A stretch of DNA of 64,000 nucleotides from Halostella limicola (GTDB taxonomy: Archaea; Halobacteriota; Halobacteria; Halobacteriales; Natronoarchaeaceae), in the NCBI RefSeq assembly GCF_003675875.1, contig NZ_RCDI01000007.1, forward strand, positions 1 through 64,000. The letters run 5' to 3'. The position numbers and the translations under genes were made by a program. Shown piece by piece: positions 40,751-49,572 of the stretch. The notes beneath the pieces are model-generated. The model was given only the letters and a program-made list of their open reading frames with translations, ran no database searches and had not been told where the DNA came from. Positions within the stretch are counted from its first letter, which is position 1; each line of letters starts with the position of its first letter.

Positions 40751-41860
40751 ATGAGGTACCTGTTTTTTACAAACACTCCGGCGCACGTTCACCTCTACAA
40801 ACACGCCGTGCGCGAGCTCCGACGGCGCGGGCACGACGCTCGGATCCTCGCGCGCGACTACGGGTGCACGATCGACCTCCTGGAGTGGTACGACCTCCCC
40901 TACGAGACGTACGGTCGCTGCGAGACGAGCAAGTACTCGCTGCTGCGCAACCTCCCCAACCACTACCGGAACATCCTCTCGTACGCCGTCCGGTTCGATC
41001 CGGACCTGGTGTTCGGGATGGGGGCGTACTCCGCCCACGCCGGTGCGCTCACGCGAACGCCGGTCGTCCTCGTCCTCGATTCGGAACCCACGACGATCGA
41101 CCACAAGATCTCGCGGCCGTTCGCCGACGCGATGCTGACGCCGGCCGCCTTCCAGAAGGATCTGGGCGAACACCACTACGAGTTCCCCGGCTTCAAGGAG
41201 TGCGCCTACCTCCACCCCGACGTGTTCGAGTCGGAGGGCGACGTGCGCGAGCGCCTCGGCCTCGGCCCCGACGAGCGCTACGTCCTCCTCCGGTTCAACG
41301 CCTTCGGCTCCCACCACGACGTGGGCGAGGGAGGGTTCACTCCCCAGCAGCGCCGAGAGCTGATCGAGGCGCTCTCCGAGGAGGCCACGGTGTTGCTCTC
41401 CGACGAGGGCGGGGAGATGGACGTCGACAGCCTGCCGGCCCGGGAGTTCGACCTCCACCCCGCGCTGTTGCACGACGCGCTCGCGGAGGCGGACCTCCTC
41501 GTCGCCGACACGCAGACGATGGTCACCGAGGCCGCGCTGCTTGGGACGCCCGCGATCCGGTCGAACTCCTTCGTCGGCGACGGCGACATGGGGAACTTCC
41601 TCGAACTCGAGGACCGCGGTCTCGTCCGCAACCTGCGGGCGTTCGACGACGTCCTCGCGACCGCGACGGAACTGCTGGCCGACGAAGACGCCACCGACCG
41701 CTGGGAGCGCCGCCGCGAGCAGTTCATGGGTGAGACCGTCAATCTCACTGAAGCGATCGTCGACGTCGCCATGGATCCGTCGTCGATCGACGCGATCCCG
41801 TCGCTCTCGCGGCGGCGGATGAAGGACGCCTCGCCGCTGACGACTGGAACCCACACGTAG
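40751..41860 (+). CDS. DUF354 glycosyltransferase-like protein
   Basis: A 369-residue GT-B-fold protein of the DUF354 family. MRYLFFTNTPAHVHLYKHAVRELRRRG is the family start, followed by DPDLVFGMGAYSAHAGAL, VLVLDSEPT, LLRFNAFGSHHDVGE and LLVADTQTMVTEAALLGTPAIR, which resembles the nucleotide-binding side of UDP-GlcNAc epimerases. It is likely a glycosyltransferase acting on an amino- or uronic-sugar donor. It is transcribed on the plus strand, opposite to most of the island, and ends at a strong hairpin (41925-41970). Confidence 0.85.
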   Translation: MRYLFFTNTPAHVHLYKHAVRELRRRGHDARILARDYGCTIDLLEWYDLPYETYGRCETSKYSLLRNLPNHYRNILSYAVRFDPDLVFGMGAYSAHAGALTRTPVVLVLDSEPTTIDHKISRPFADAMLTPAAFQKDLGEHHYEFPGFKECAYLHPDVFESEGDVRERLGLGPDERYVLLRFNAFGSHHDVGEGGFTPQQRRELIEALSEEATVLLSDEGGEMDVDSLPAREFDLHPALLHDALAEADLLVADTQTMVTEAALLGTPAIRSNSFVGDGDMGNFLELEDRGLVRNLRAFDDVLATATELLADEDATDRWERRREQFMGETVNLTEAIVDVAMDPSSIDAIPSLSRRRMKDASPLTTGTHT

Positions 41861-41924
41861 GACGGCCGACGGTCCGACCGCCCCCACGTCGCACCCTTCT
41901 CCGACGCTCCAGACACCTTTTCGA

Positions 41925-41970
41925 GGCGAGTTGCGCGGCGCTGCTCTCGTGCAGCGCCGCGCGACTCGCC
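41925..41970. terminator. Long inverted repeat between convergent genes
   Basis: Arms of 20 bases (GGCGAGT, one mismatch, GCGCGGCGCTGC and their complement) enclose a 6-base loop TCTCGT. It lies 65 bases past the DUF354 stop and 100 bases past the end of the convergent FemAB-like gene. It can act for both strands as a terminator or 3'-end stabiliser. Confidence 0.65.
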
Positions 41971-42069
41971 GGTAGCGACGCGACGGGACGAGGCCGCGAG
42001 AACGCGGCGATACTGCGATATCGCGCGAGAAGAGCGGGGCGGCGGCCGAGCGAGACGGGAAAAGCGGCG

Positions 42070-43071
42070 TCAGTTGCTGACGAGCTGGTACGCCCGCTTC
42101 GCGATCTCCATGCTCGGGCCGCCGGACTCGACGAGGAAATACGGCCGGAGCTGCGCGCCGAACTTCGCCTTGTACTTGCAGAGCCGCTCCGTGTTCGCGC
42201 CGACGAGGTCGTACTGGTGGACCGACTCCAGTTCCGGGTCCTCGACGATGTCGGCGATTATCTCCCAGTGTAGCAGGCTGTTGACGCTGGTCCCCTGATA
42301 GTCCGCGCGCGCGCCGCCCTGCCAGAAGTACGCGGCGTCGTTCGAGTAGAGCGTGATAATGCCGCTCAGGAACTCCCCGTCGCCGGAGCGGACGGTGTAG
42401 ACCCGGCAGCGGTCGTCGAGCGCGTCGACCAGATCGCGTACGAACGGCCAGGTGACACCGAGCGTGTCGTCGTTGTCCTCGTATCGCTCGACCATGCGGT
42501 CGAACACTGCCCGGGCCGCGGTCACCCCCTCGATCGAAACCGTCGCGTCCGTCTCCTCGGCGTCGCGGATGTCCCGTCGCAGGCTACTGCTGAACGAACT
42601 CCGCACGTCGTCGAGGTCGGCCCCGTCGAGGTCGAGGCGGTAGGTGAACGACGGTTCGACGGAGAGGTCCGCCCACTCGAAGGGGCGCGGGTCGAACTCC
42701 GGCGTCGTGATCGTCCGGAACAGCGTCTGGGAGGCCGTCGCGTCCAGTTCGTCGAGGACCCCCTCGGTGAACGTCCGGTTCAGCTTCTCCTGTTTCCGCC
42801 GTTTCGGGGAGTTGGGCATCAGGAGCGGCCCCATGTGCGGGATGTTCTTCGACGGCGGCGGGGACGTTATCATGCGGCCGACGCCGCAGTCGCGGACGAA
42901 CGCCGGAAAGAGCGCGACCGCCTGTTGACCCTTGAAACCGCCGAGGAGAGTTAAATCGGCGGAAGTGTGGACGTCGAGAACGCGGAGCGCTTCGGGCGTG
43001 TGAAACACGTCGAATCCATCCGACGGAAGGGCGTCTGCCCACTCGTCTATTGACAGATGTTCGATATTCAT
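42070..43071 (-). CDS. FemAB/GNAT-like acyltransferase
   Basis: A 333-residue protein with two GNAT-type halves as in FemAB aminoacyltransferases. Shared blocks with the paralogue at 52890 are GGFKGQQAVALFPAF (about 44-58), VEPSFTYRLDLDGADLDDVRSSFSSSLRRDIRDAE, and the C-terminal HQYDLVGANTERLCKYKAKFG. These enzymes transfer an amino acid or acyl group to amines of cell-wall or surface sugars. In this context it may decorate the amino groups of the diacetamido uronic acid; the donor is unknown. Preceded by a GATAACAAAG element. Confidence 0.78.
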   Translation of the reverse strand: MNIEHLSIDEWADALPSDGFDVFHTPEALRVLDVHTSADLTLLGGFKGQQAVALFPAFVRDCGVGRMITSPPPSKNIPHMGPLLMPNSPKRRKQEKLNRTFTEGVLDELDATASQTLFRTITTPEFDPRPFEWADLSVEPSFTYRLDLDGADLDDVRSSFSSSLRRDIRDAEETDATVSIEGVTAARAVFDRMVERYEDNDDTLGVTWPFVRDLVDALDDRCRVYTVRSGDGEFLSGIITLYSNDAAYFWQGGARADYQGTSVNSLLHWEIIADIVEDPELESVHQYDLVGANTERLCKYKAKFGAQLRPYFLVESGGPSMEIAKRAYQLVSN

Positions 43072-43096
43072 CGAGCTCGTTGTACCATGAGATAGG

Positions 43097-44017
43097 TTAT
43101 AACTTTGTTATCCTCTCTCTACCCCGCTGGCTGGCTTCCCGGGAGATCTCGAGTCGCCGGTAGAGATCCCCGGGCGGACCGACCCACGCGTCGAGGTCGA
43201 GCGCCCGCTCGATCAGGCGGAAGTAGAGACGGCGGTAGCCGGGAAACTCGTCCTCGTTGAAGTATCGAGGGTGCCACAGCACCGTCATCACCGCCTCGTT
43301 TCTGGCCGCCTCGATCAGGAGGTCCTCGCAGACCTCGAACGCGCGGTCGAAGTCCTTTCCGGGGTCGGGAAGCGCCTCCTCCATCGCCGTCAGGGGAAAG
43401 ACGACGAAGTCGTCGTCGAACGGGCGGAGCGGGTCGTACCCGTGCTGAAAGCCGTACTCGACGGACGATCCGAGGCTCGCGTCGTACCGGAGGCCGATAT
43501 CCGCGTGGTACCGCCAGGTCTCGGGCACGTCGAGGTGGAGGTAGTGCTGCCGCCCGCCGACGACCGGATGACCGAGCAGGTCCTCCAGCACGTTCTTCTC
43601 GTAGCCCAGTCGGTCCTTGTCGCCGTAGGAACCGTACGAGCCGTGGAGGCCGATCTCCCAGCCGTCGGCGTCGAGCCGGCGGATGACGTCCGCGATCTTC
43701 GGTGATTCGACATCGTACCCGCCGAGGTGCTGGACCCAGCGCGACGGCCGCAGCCACTCCCGGGGGCTCGTCTCCCTGAACAGGTGGGGTTCGTTCAGGA
43801 AGTAGAAGGCGGACCGGACGCCCAGCTCCGACTCCAGCGACCGTATCTCGTCGAACTGCCAGTAGGGGTTGTTCCCGGGGAGCGCCGTCTTCAGATGGTA
43901 CAGCGGCCGCTCCTGAACCGCGTAGTACAGCGACTGGTACGTCTTGAACGGCCTGTCGACGTCGTGGGTCAGACAAAGGGCGAACGAGTCGTCCTCGAAC
44001 GGGTTGTCGTCAGGCAT
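43097..44017 (-). CDS. Polysaccharide deacetylase-like protein
   Basis: A 306-residue NodB-fold protein. The divergent metal motif LTHDVDRPFK near residue 14 (in place of TFDDG), GWEIGLHGSYGSYGDKDRLG (about 145-164) with the catalytic-site His, and MTVLWHPRYFNEDEFPGYR (about 243-261) are recognisable. It would remove N-acetyl groups from a glycan or lipid-linked sugar. The start at 44017 overlaps the end of the 2-epimerase gene by 8 bases, so it belongs to the same operon. Its stop codon region contains the promoter element of the next gene. Confidence 0.83.
   Translation of the reverse strand: MPDDNPFEDDSFALCLTHDVDRPFKTYQSLYYAVQERPLYHLKTALPGNNPYWQFDEIRSLESELGVRSAFYFLNEPHLFRETSPREWLRPSRWVQHLGGYDVESPKIADVIRRLDADGWEIGLHGSYGSYGDKDRLGYEKNVLEDLLGHPVVGGRQHYLHLDVPETWRYHADIGLRYDASLGSSVEYGFQHGYDPLRPFDDDFVVFPLTAMEEALPDPGKDFDRAFEVCEDLLIEAARNEAVMTVLWHPRYFNEDEFPGYRRLYFRLIERALDLDAWVGPPGDLYRRLEISREASQRGRERITKL
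43103..43112 (-). promoter_or_regulatory. GATAACAAAG element inside the deacetylase 3' end
   Basis: The minus strand reads GATAACAAAG, beginning 41 bases before the ATG at 43071 and overlapping the last codons of the deacetylase gene. It may give the FemAB-like gene an internal promoter within the operon. Confidence 0.55.
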
Positions 44018-45074
44018 CGTCCAGCACGTCGCGTATCGTCTCCGCGGCGGTGCCGTCCCCGTAGAGGGGAGGGTTCGATACCGGCTCGAACGAACCGGAA
44101 AGCGCCCCGCGGATGGCCGCTTCGTCGGCCCCCACGAGGACGTTCCACCCGGCCTCGACGGTTTCGGTCCACTCCGTCTCGTCGCGGAGCGTGACGCAGG
44201 GGGTGTCCAGGTAGAACGCCTCCTTCTGGACGCCGCCGGAGTCGGTGGCCACGCGCTCCGCGCCGTCGATCAGCCGGACGAAGTCCAAGTAACCGACCGG
44301 TTCGATGAACCGCAGTTCGTCGGCGTAGCGGTCCCAGAGACCGTGTTCTTGGAGTGCCGCGACCGTCCGCGGATGGGCGGGGAACACGACCGGTTTGGGG
44401 GACGCCGCCAGCCCCGACAGGATCGCGTCGAGGCGGTCGGGGTCGTCGGTGTTGCCCGCCCGGTGGACCGTGGCGAGCACGTACTCGCCGTCGCTCAGGT
44501 TCAGTTCGTCCGGCATCCCGGAGTGCTCCGCGGCCCGGTCCCGGGCGTGCAGGATGGCGTCCTGCATCACGTCACCGGTGACGTGGACGCCCTCGGTGAT
44601 CCCCTCCGCCCGGAGGTTCCGGGCGGCGTCCTCGCTCGTGGCGAACAGGAGGTCGGACGAGTGGTCCGTGAGGACGCGGTTGACCTCCTCCGGCATCGAC
44701 CAGTTGCGGCTCCGGAGGCCGGCCTCGACGTGCGCGAGGGTGACGTCCTCCTTCGCCGCGACGATGGCTCCGGCGAGCGTGGAGTTCGTGTCGCCGTACA
44801 CGAGGACGACGTCGGGGGACTCCTCCTCGATCAGCGCCTCGATGCCGGTCATCATCTCCGCGGTCTGGGTCGCGTGCGACGCGGAGCCGACCCCGAGGTG
44901 GTGGTCCGGTTCGGGGATGGCGAGCTCCTCGAAGAACACGTCCGAGAGCCCCTCGTCGTAGTGCTGTCCGGTGTGGACGAGCACCTCCTCGTGGGTCCCT
45001 CGGAGCGCCTCCGAGATGGGGAACGCCTTGATGAACTGCGGTCGAGCGCCGACGATCGTCAGTACCTTGCCCAT
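44010..45074 (-). CDS. UDP-N-acetylglucosamine 2-epimerase family (WecB/WbpI-like)
   Basis: A 354-residue non-hydrolysing 2-epimerase. Motifs are GARPQFIKAFPISEAL (about 8-23), VLVHTGQHYDEGLSDVFFEEL (about 31-51), VYGDTNSTLAGAI, HVEAGLRSRNWSMPEEVNR, FIEPVGYLDFVRLI and ATDSGGVQKEAFYLDTPCVT. It could act on UDP-GlcNAc (WecB) or, given the linked genes, on UDP-GlcNAc3NAcA to give UDP-ManNAc3NAcA (WbpI). It is 2 bases from the GT2 gene and overlaps the deacetylase. Which substrate it uses cannot be read from the sequence alone. Confidence 0.9.
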   Translation of the reverse strand: MGKVLTIVGARPQFIKAFPISEALRGTHEEVLVHTGQHYDEGLSDVFFEELAIPEPDHHLGVGSASHATQTAEMMTGIEALIEEESPDVVLVYGDTNSTLAGAIVAAKEDVTLAHVEAGLRSRNWSMPEEVNRVLTDHSSDLLFATSEDAARNLRAEGITEGVHVTGDVMQDAILHARDRAAEHSGMPDELNLSDGEYVLATVHRAGNTDDPDRLDAILSGLAASPKPVVFPAHPRTVAALQEHGLWDRYADELRFIEPVGYLDFVRLIDGAERVATDSGGVQKEAFYLDTPCVTLRDETEWTETVEAGWNVLVGADEAAIRGALSGSFEPVSNPPLYGDGTAAETIRDVLDDA

Positions 45075-45076
45075 TG

Positions 45077-46156
45077 TCAGTTACTCCAGTTTCCGCGTTC
45101 GAGTTTGTCGTTGTGCTGCTTGTCGAAGATCATCGCCAGCGTGCAGAGGGTGCCGCCGAACAGCATGAGCAGTACCGACATCGCACCGCCCGTCACTACG
45201 GCGTCCAGGACCGTCAACGTGAGGCCCGCGAGGACGAGGCCGGCGAATCCGCCGACGACGCCGAGCGCGTACAGGAGCACGAGCGGGTGGAAGTCGTAAA
45301 CGAGGTACTTCATCTTCAGCCGCCACAGGAAGTCTCGAAACAGCAGCGCCGAGAGGCGAGGGATGAAATCCGCGTACCGGATGTCGCTCTGCTCGTCGCC
45401 GTACACCGCCTCCATGGGGACGTCGGCGATGCGCATGCCGTGGGCGTTGAGCTTGACGAGCATGTCGTTACAAAACCCGTACTCGTCGTACACGGCGTCG
45501 AAGTCGAGCCGGTCGAGCGCGCGCAGGGAGACCGCCGTGTACCCGTTCTGGGGGTCGACCATCCGCCAGTAGCCGCTCGCGACCTTCGTGAGGAAGGTCA
45601 GCACGGAGTTGCCGAACAGCCGCCACCGGGACATCCCGTCCCAGTGGTCGGGGGAGATCAGGCGATTGCCCTTCGCGTAGTCGGCCTCGTCGTTGACGAT
45701 GGGTTCGATGATCCGGTCCAGGATGTCGGGGTCCATCTGGCCGTCGCCGTTCATCACGGCCGTCACGTCCAGGCCGTCGTCGACGGCGCGGGCGTAGCCG
45801 GTCTTTATCGCCGCGCCGACGCCGCTGTTCTCCTCGTGGCGGATCGTCACGACGCGGGGGTGAAACTCCATGCCGCCGTCGGTCTCGACGTCGGTGTCGA
45901 GCGCGACCTCGCCGTCGACCGTCCGACCGGTGTCTCTATCGCCGCCCGCGCCGCCGTCGGGGAACGGCGTCTCGCGGCGGCGCGCGTTGGCCTTGGCGGC
46001 GTGGCGCTGGATCTCCGCCCACGTTCCGTCGGTCGAACAGTCGTCGACCACGTACGCGCGGTCGACGAACTCCGGAAGGGTGTCTATCACCTCTCCGACG
46101 AACCCCTCCTCGTTGTACGCCGGCACGACGACGCCGACGGTTTTTCCTCTGTACAT
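45077..46156 (-). CDS. Glycosyltransferase family 2 with two C-terminal membrane segments
   Basis: A 359-residue GT-A glycosyltransferase resembling dolichyl-phosphate sugar synthases. VVVPAYNEEGFVGEVI (about 9-24), VVDDCSTDGTW (about 36-46) and the DXD-type MNGDGQMDPD (about 142-151) are present. FFDP-like metal and acceptor regions follow, and two hydrophobic helices end the protein (about 290-340). It contains an unusual extra acidic/Gly-rich loop (PFPDGGAGGDRDTGRTVDGE) after the first strand. It probably charges a dolichol-type lipid with a sugar from the operon's nucleotide product. Confidence 0.9.
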   Translation of the reverse strand: MYRGKTVGVVVPAYNEEGFVGEVIDTLPEFVDRAYVVDDCSTDGTWAEIQRHAAKANARRRETPFPDGGAGGDRDTGRTVDGEVALDTDVETDGGMEFHPRVVTIRHEENSGVGAAIKTGYARAVDDGLDVTAVMNGDGQMDPDILDRIIEPIVNDEADYAKGNRLISPDHWDGMSRWRLFGNSVLTFLTKVASGYWRMVDPQNGYTAVSLRALDRLDFDAVYDEYGFCNDMLVKLNAHGMRIADVPMEAVYGDEQSDIRYADFIPRLSALLFRDFLWRLKMKYLVYDFHPLVLLYALGVVGGFAGLVLAGLTLTVLDAVVTGGAMSVLLMLFGGTLCTLAMIFDKQHNDKLERGNWSN

Positions 46157-46158
46157 GG

Positions 46159-47523
46159 CTATCCACTACCGATCGTGTAGACGTGGTGATGGGTGCGGTC
46201 GAGGTCCAGTGCGTCGCGGCCGTCGACGACGACGAGGTCGTCGTCGAACGCGTTCCAGTCGAGGTCGTCGAACTCCTCGTGGGCCGTCACGAGGATGGCG
46301 CCGTCCAGGTCGAGGTCGGTCACCGAGTCCAGCGACGCTCCGTACATGTCGAACTCCGAGAAGTCGTCGATCATCGGGTCGACGCCGACGACGGTCGCGC
46401 CGAACTGGTTCAGCTTCTCGGCGATGGGGAGCGCGGGCGTCTTCCTGGTCTCCGCGACGCCGGCGCGGTAGGTGACACCGAGGACGAGCACCGCGGAGTC
46501 CTCGACGTGCTTGCCGGCGCGCTGGAGCCCCTCGACGAGCTTGCGGACCGCGAAGATCGGCATCTCGTCGTTGACCTCCCGCGCCGTCCGCAGCAGGGGC
46601 GCGTCGCTCGCCAGCTCGTTGATGAGGAAGTAGGGGTAGTAGGGGATGCAGTGCCCGCCGACCCCGACCCCCGGGTCGTGGATGTCGCAGAACGGCTGGG
46701 TGTTGGCGACCTCGATCGCCTCGTTGACGTCGACGCCCAGCTCGTCCGTGAAGCTGCCCAGCTCGTTCGCGAGCGCGATGTTGACGTCGCGGTAGACGCC
46801 CTCGAACACCTTCACGCACTCCGCGGTCGTGGCGTCGCTGACCGGGACGACGTCGTTGACCGTCAGCTCGCCGTAGATCATCTCCGCGACGGCCGTGCTC
46901 TCGTCGTCGATACCGCCGACGACCTTGGGGTACGCCCCACGGATGTCCTTCAGCGCGCGGCCGCTGGACGTCCGCTCGGGGCAAAAGGCCAGCCCGAACT
47001 GGTCCGCGGCGAGGCCACTCTCCTCGACGAGGAGGGGTTTCACGACGTCCTCGCAGGTGCGCGGCGGCACCGTCGACTCGATGACGACCATGTCGCCCTC
47101 GTCGAGACCGGCGGCGATGTCCCGGACCGCCGTCCGGAGGTTCGAGAGGTCGGGGTGCCGGTCGTTGCGGAGCGTCGTGGGAACGATGACCACGTGCACG
47201 CTCGCGTCCCCGGCCGTCGTCGGCGGGTCGGCCGACGCGCGGAACGCGCCGGCGTTGACGGCGGCGGAGGTGAGCTCCGGGAGACGGGGTTCGCCCTCGA
47301 CCGGGCAGTCGCCGTCGTTGATCCGGCCGACCACGTCCTCGTCGATGTCGACGCCGGTCACGTTGCCCGTCACGCCGGCGTACACGACCGCGAGGGGGAG
47401 GCCCATCTTCCCGAGGCCGTACACGGCGACCGGCACGTCGCCGTCGACGAACGCGTCGCGGCGCTCGTCGATCGAGCCGTCGACGCCGTACAGCTTCGTC
47501 GCCTCGTCCCTGCTCAGCTTCAT
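46159..47523 (-). CDS. UDP-N-acetylhexosamine 6-dehydrogenase (WecC/WbpA-like)
   Basis: A 454-residue UDP-sugar 6-dehydrogenase. The Rossmann motif AVYGLGKMGLPLAVVYAG (about 31-48), VIESTVPPRTCEDVV and the catalytic GVGGHCIPYYPYFL (Cys about 295) are intact. It makes the uronic acid from UDP-GlcNAc (WbpA) or UDP-ManNAc (WecC), using two NAD+. The true start at 47523 is set by overlap with the upstream oxidoreductase stop (ATGA); longer upstream frames are spurious. It is within the five-enzyme diacetamido-uronic acid operon. Confidence 0.92.
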   Translation of the reverse strand: MKLSRDEATKLYGVDGSIDERRDAFVDGDVPVAVYGLGKMGLPLAVVYAGVTGNVTGVDIDEDVVGRINDGDCPVEGEPRLPELTSAAVNAGAFRASADPPTTAGDASVHVVIVPTTLRNDRHPDLSNLRTAVRDIAAGLDEGDMVVIESTVPPRTCEDVVKPLLVEESGLAADQFGLAFCPERTSSGRALKDIRGAYPKVVGGIDDESTAVAEMIYGELTVNDVVPVSDATTAECVKVFEGVYRDVNIALANELGSFTDELGVDVNEAIEVANTQPFCDIHDPGVGVGGHCIPYYPYFLINELASDAPLLRTAREVNDEMPIFAVRKLVEGLQRAGKHVEDSAVLVLGVTYRAGVAETRKTPALPIAEKLNQFGATVVGVDPMIDDFSEFDMYGASLDSVTDLDLDGAILVTAHEEFDDLDWNAFDDDLVVVDGRDALDLDRTHHHVYTIGSG

Positions 47524-48494
47524 CAGTGACGCACCTCCGTCGGCGCCGCGCGGCGCCCGTTCGCCTTCCGGTCGATCTTCCGGGCGATCTCGAGCGCGCG
47601 GAGCCCGTCCTCGCCGCTGACCTCGGGCTCCTCGTCCGTCGTCGCCGCCTCGACGAACGAGGCGAGTTCCTTCTTGAGGGGCTCGCCGTTGTCGACGGTC
47701 GGGCGCTCGATGACGTTCTCGTTCCGGTAGCGGACGTCGCCGTCGTTCTCGACGTACTCCGGGAGCGAGTGGCGGTGAATCTGGACCGTCCGCTCCATGT
47801 AGTCGACGTTGACCTGACACTCCCGAGCGGTGATCGAGAGCTGGCGGACCCGCTCCTGGGTGACGCGACTTGCCGTCAGCGTGCCGACGACGTCCTCGAA
47901 CTGGAGCGACGCCGTCACGTAGGGGTCGTCCTCGGCGCGGAACGCCTCGATCGCTTCCAGTTCGTCGTCGACGAGCGACCGCACGATGTCGATGTCGTGG
48001 ATCATCAGGTCCTGAACGACGCTGTCGCCGAGATCGCGGTCGAGCGGGGGACCGAGCCGCCGGGCGTCGACCGCGATGATGTCCAGATCCGGGACGATGT
48101 CCTGCAGCGTCCGAACCGCGGGGTTGAACCGTTCGACGTGTCCCACCTGTAGGGTCAGGTCGGCGTCGCGAGCGCTCTGGATGAGGTCGCGGCCCGCCTC
48201 GGGGTCGTCGACGAACGGCTTCTCGACCAGCACGTGGGTGTCGTGGTCGATGGCATCCTGCGCGACGGCGTAGTGGTACTCTGTCGGCACCGTCACGGAC
48301 ACCGCGTCGACGGCGTTCAGCACGCCCTCGGTCGACAGGACCCGCGCGTCGTAATCGTCCGCGACCTCCTCGGCGCGGTCCGTGTCCGCGTCGGAGATCG
48401 CGAACAGTTCGACGTTCGGTAGCTCGCGATACACCCGCGCGTGGTGCCGGCCCATGCTTCCGACACCGATAACTCCTGCTCTGATCTCAGTCAT
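47523..48494 (-). CDS. Gfo/Idh/MocA oxidoreductase (WbpB/WlbA-like)
   Basis: A 323-residue NAD(P)-dependent oxidoreductase. GVGSMGRHHARVYREL (about 10-25) is the dinucleotide fold; VLVEKPFVDDPEAG (about 89-102) contains the catalytic EKP; LQVGHVERFNPAV and DLMIHDIDIVRSLV carry active-site His/Asp. In the Wbp pathway this enzyme oxidises C3 of UDP-GlcNAcA to the 3-keto sugar for transamination by the next gene. It overlaps both neighbours by a few bases, so the genes are translationally coupled. Confidence 0.9.
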   Translation of the reverse strand: MTEIRAGVIGVGSMGRHHARVYRELPNVELFAISDADTDRAEEVADDYDARVLSTEGVLNAVDAVSVTVPTEYHYAVAQDAIDHDTHVLVEKPFVDDPEAGRDLIQSARDADLTLQVGHVERFNPAVRTLQDIVPDLDIIAVDARRLGPPLDRDLGDSVVQDLMIHDIDIVRSLVDDELEAIEAFRAEDDPYVTASLQFEDVVGTLTASRVTQERVRQLSITARECQVNVDYMERTVQIHRHSLPEYVENDGDVRYRNENVIERPTVDNGEPLKKELASFVEAATTDEEPEVSGEDGLRALEIARKIDRKANGRRAAPTEVRH

Positions 48495-49572
48495 GGTTGT
48501 ACGTGTGAATGCTGTCAGTCATGCGTCGTAGGTCGTCCTCGTCGAGGTCCTGATGCACCGGGAGCGAGAGGACCTCGTCGGCGGCTCGCTCGGCTTCGGG
48601 GGCGCTCGCGGTCGCGTCCGCGTAGGCCGGTTGCTGGTGGATCGGCAGGGGGTAGTAGACGCCGGTGCCGATCCCCCGCTCATCGAGGTGGGCGCGCAAC
48701 GCGTCCCGGTCCTCGCAGCGGACCGTGTACTGATGATACGCGTGCTCGCGACCCGCCGGTTCCGTCGGAGCCGTCACCGACGGGACCCCCTCGATGGCGT
48801 CGGTGAGCGTCGCCGCGTTGGAGCGGCGGGCTTCGACGTTGTCCGGGAGCTTCTCCAGCTGCGCCCGCCCGATGGCGGCCGCGATGCTTGTCATGCGGAA
48901 GTTGTGGCCCACCTCCGCGTGCTCGTACGTCTCCGTCCGCCCGTGGTTGATAAAGCGGGCGGCGCGCTCGGCGACGTCCTCCCGGTCGGTCGTGATCATC
49001 CCCCCTTCCCCGGTCGTCATGTTCTTCGTCGGGTAGAAGGAAAAACAGGCGGCATCGCCGAGCGAGCCGACGGGCTGCCCGCCGTACTCGGCGCCGTGAG
49101 CCTGTGCGGCGTCCTCTACGAGCGCCAGGTCGTGGTCGTCGGCGACTTCCCTGAGGTGGTCCATCGCCGCGGGGAGCCCGTAGAGGTGGACCGCGAGGAT
49201 CGCGTCGACGTCGCGCTCCCGAGCGACCGCTTCCACCGCGTGGGGGTCGAGGTTGTACGTCTCGGGGTCGACGTCGACGAACACGGGCTCCGCGCCCGCG
49301 AACCTGATCGCGTTCGCGCTGGCGATGAAGGAAAACGGCGTCGTGACGACGCGGTCTCCCTCGCCGATCCCCAGCGCCTCGAACGCGGTGTGAAGCGCCG
49401 TGGTTCCGTTGGAGGTGGCGACGGCGTGGTCCGTCCCGCAGTACTCGGCGTACTCGGACTCGAACTGCCGGACCAGGGGGCCGTCCGCGACGTGGCCGTC
49501 CTCTATTACCTCCGCGACGCGGCGCTGTTCCTCCTCTCCGAGGTCGGGGGACGCGATCGGAATCGAACTCAT
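48487..49572 (-). CDS. DegT/DnrJ/EryC1 sugar aminotransferase (WbpE-like)
   Basis: A 361-residue PLP aminotransferase. YCGTDHAVATSNGTTALHTAF, LVEDAAQAHGAEYGGQPVGS, the PLP-Lys motif FSFYPTKNMTTGEGGMI (Lys near 186) and NFRMTSIAAAIGRAQLEKLP are all present. In context it aminates the 3-keto sugar from the WbpB-like enzyme to give UDP-GlcNAc3NA. It overlaps the next gene upstream by 4 bases. Confidence 0.94.
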   Translation of the reverse strand: MSSIPIASPDLGEEEQRRVAEVIEDGHVADGPLVRQFESEYAEYCGTDHAVATSNGTTALHTAFEALGIGEGDRVVTTPFSFIASANAIRFAGAEPVFVDVDPETYNLDPHAVEAVARERDVDAILAVHLYGLPAAMDHLREVADDHDLALVEDAAQAHGAEYGGQPVGSLGDAACFSFYPTKNMTTGEGGMITTDREDVAERAARFINHGRTETYEHAEVGHNFRMTSIAAAIGRAQLEKLPDNVEARRSNAATLTDAIEGVPSVTAPTEPAGREHAYHQYTVRCEDRDALRAHLDERGIGTGVYYPLPIHQQPAYADATASAPEAERAADEVLSLPVHQDLDEDDLRRMTDSIHTYNHD

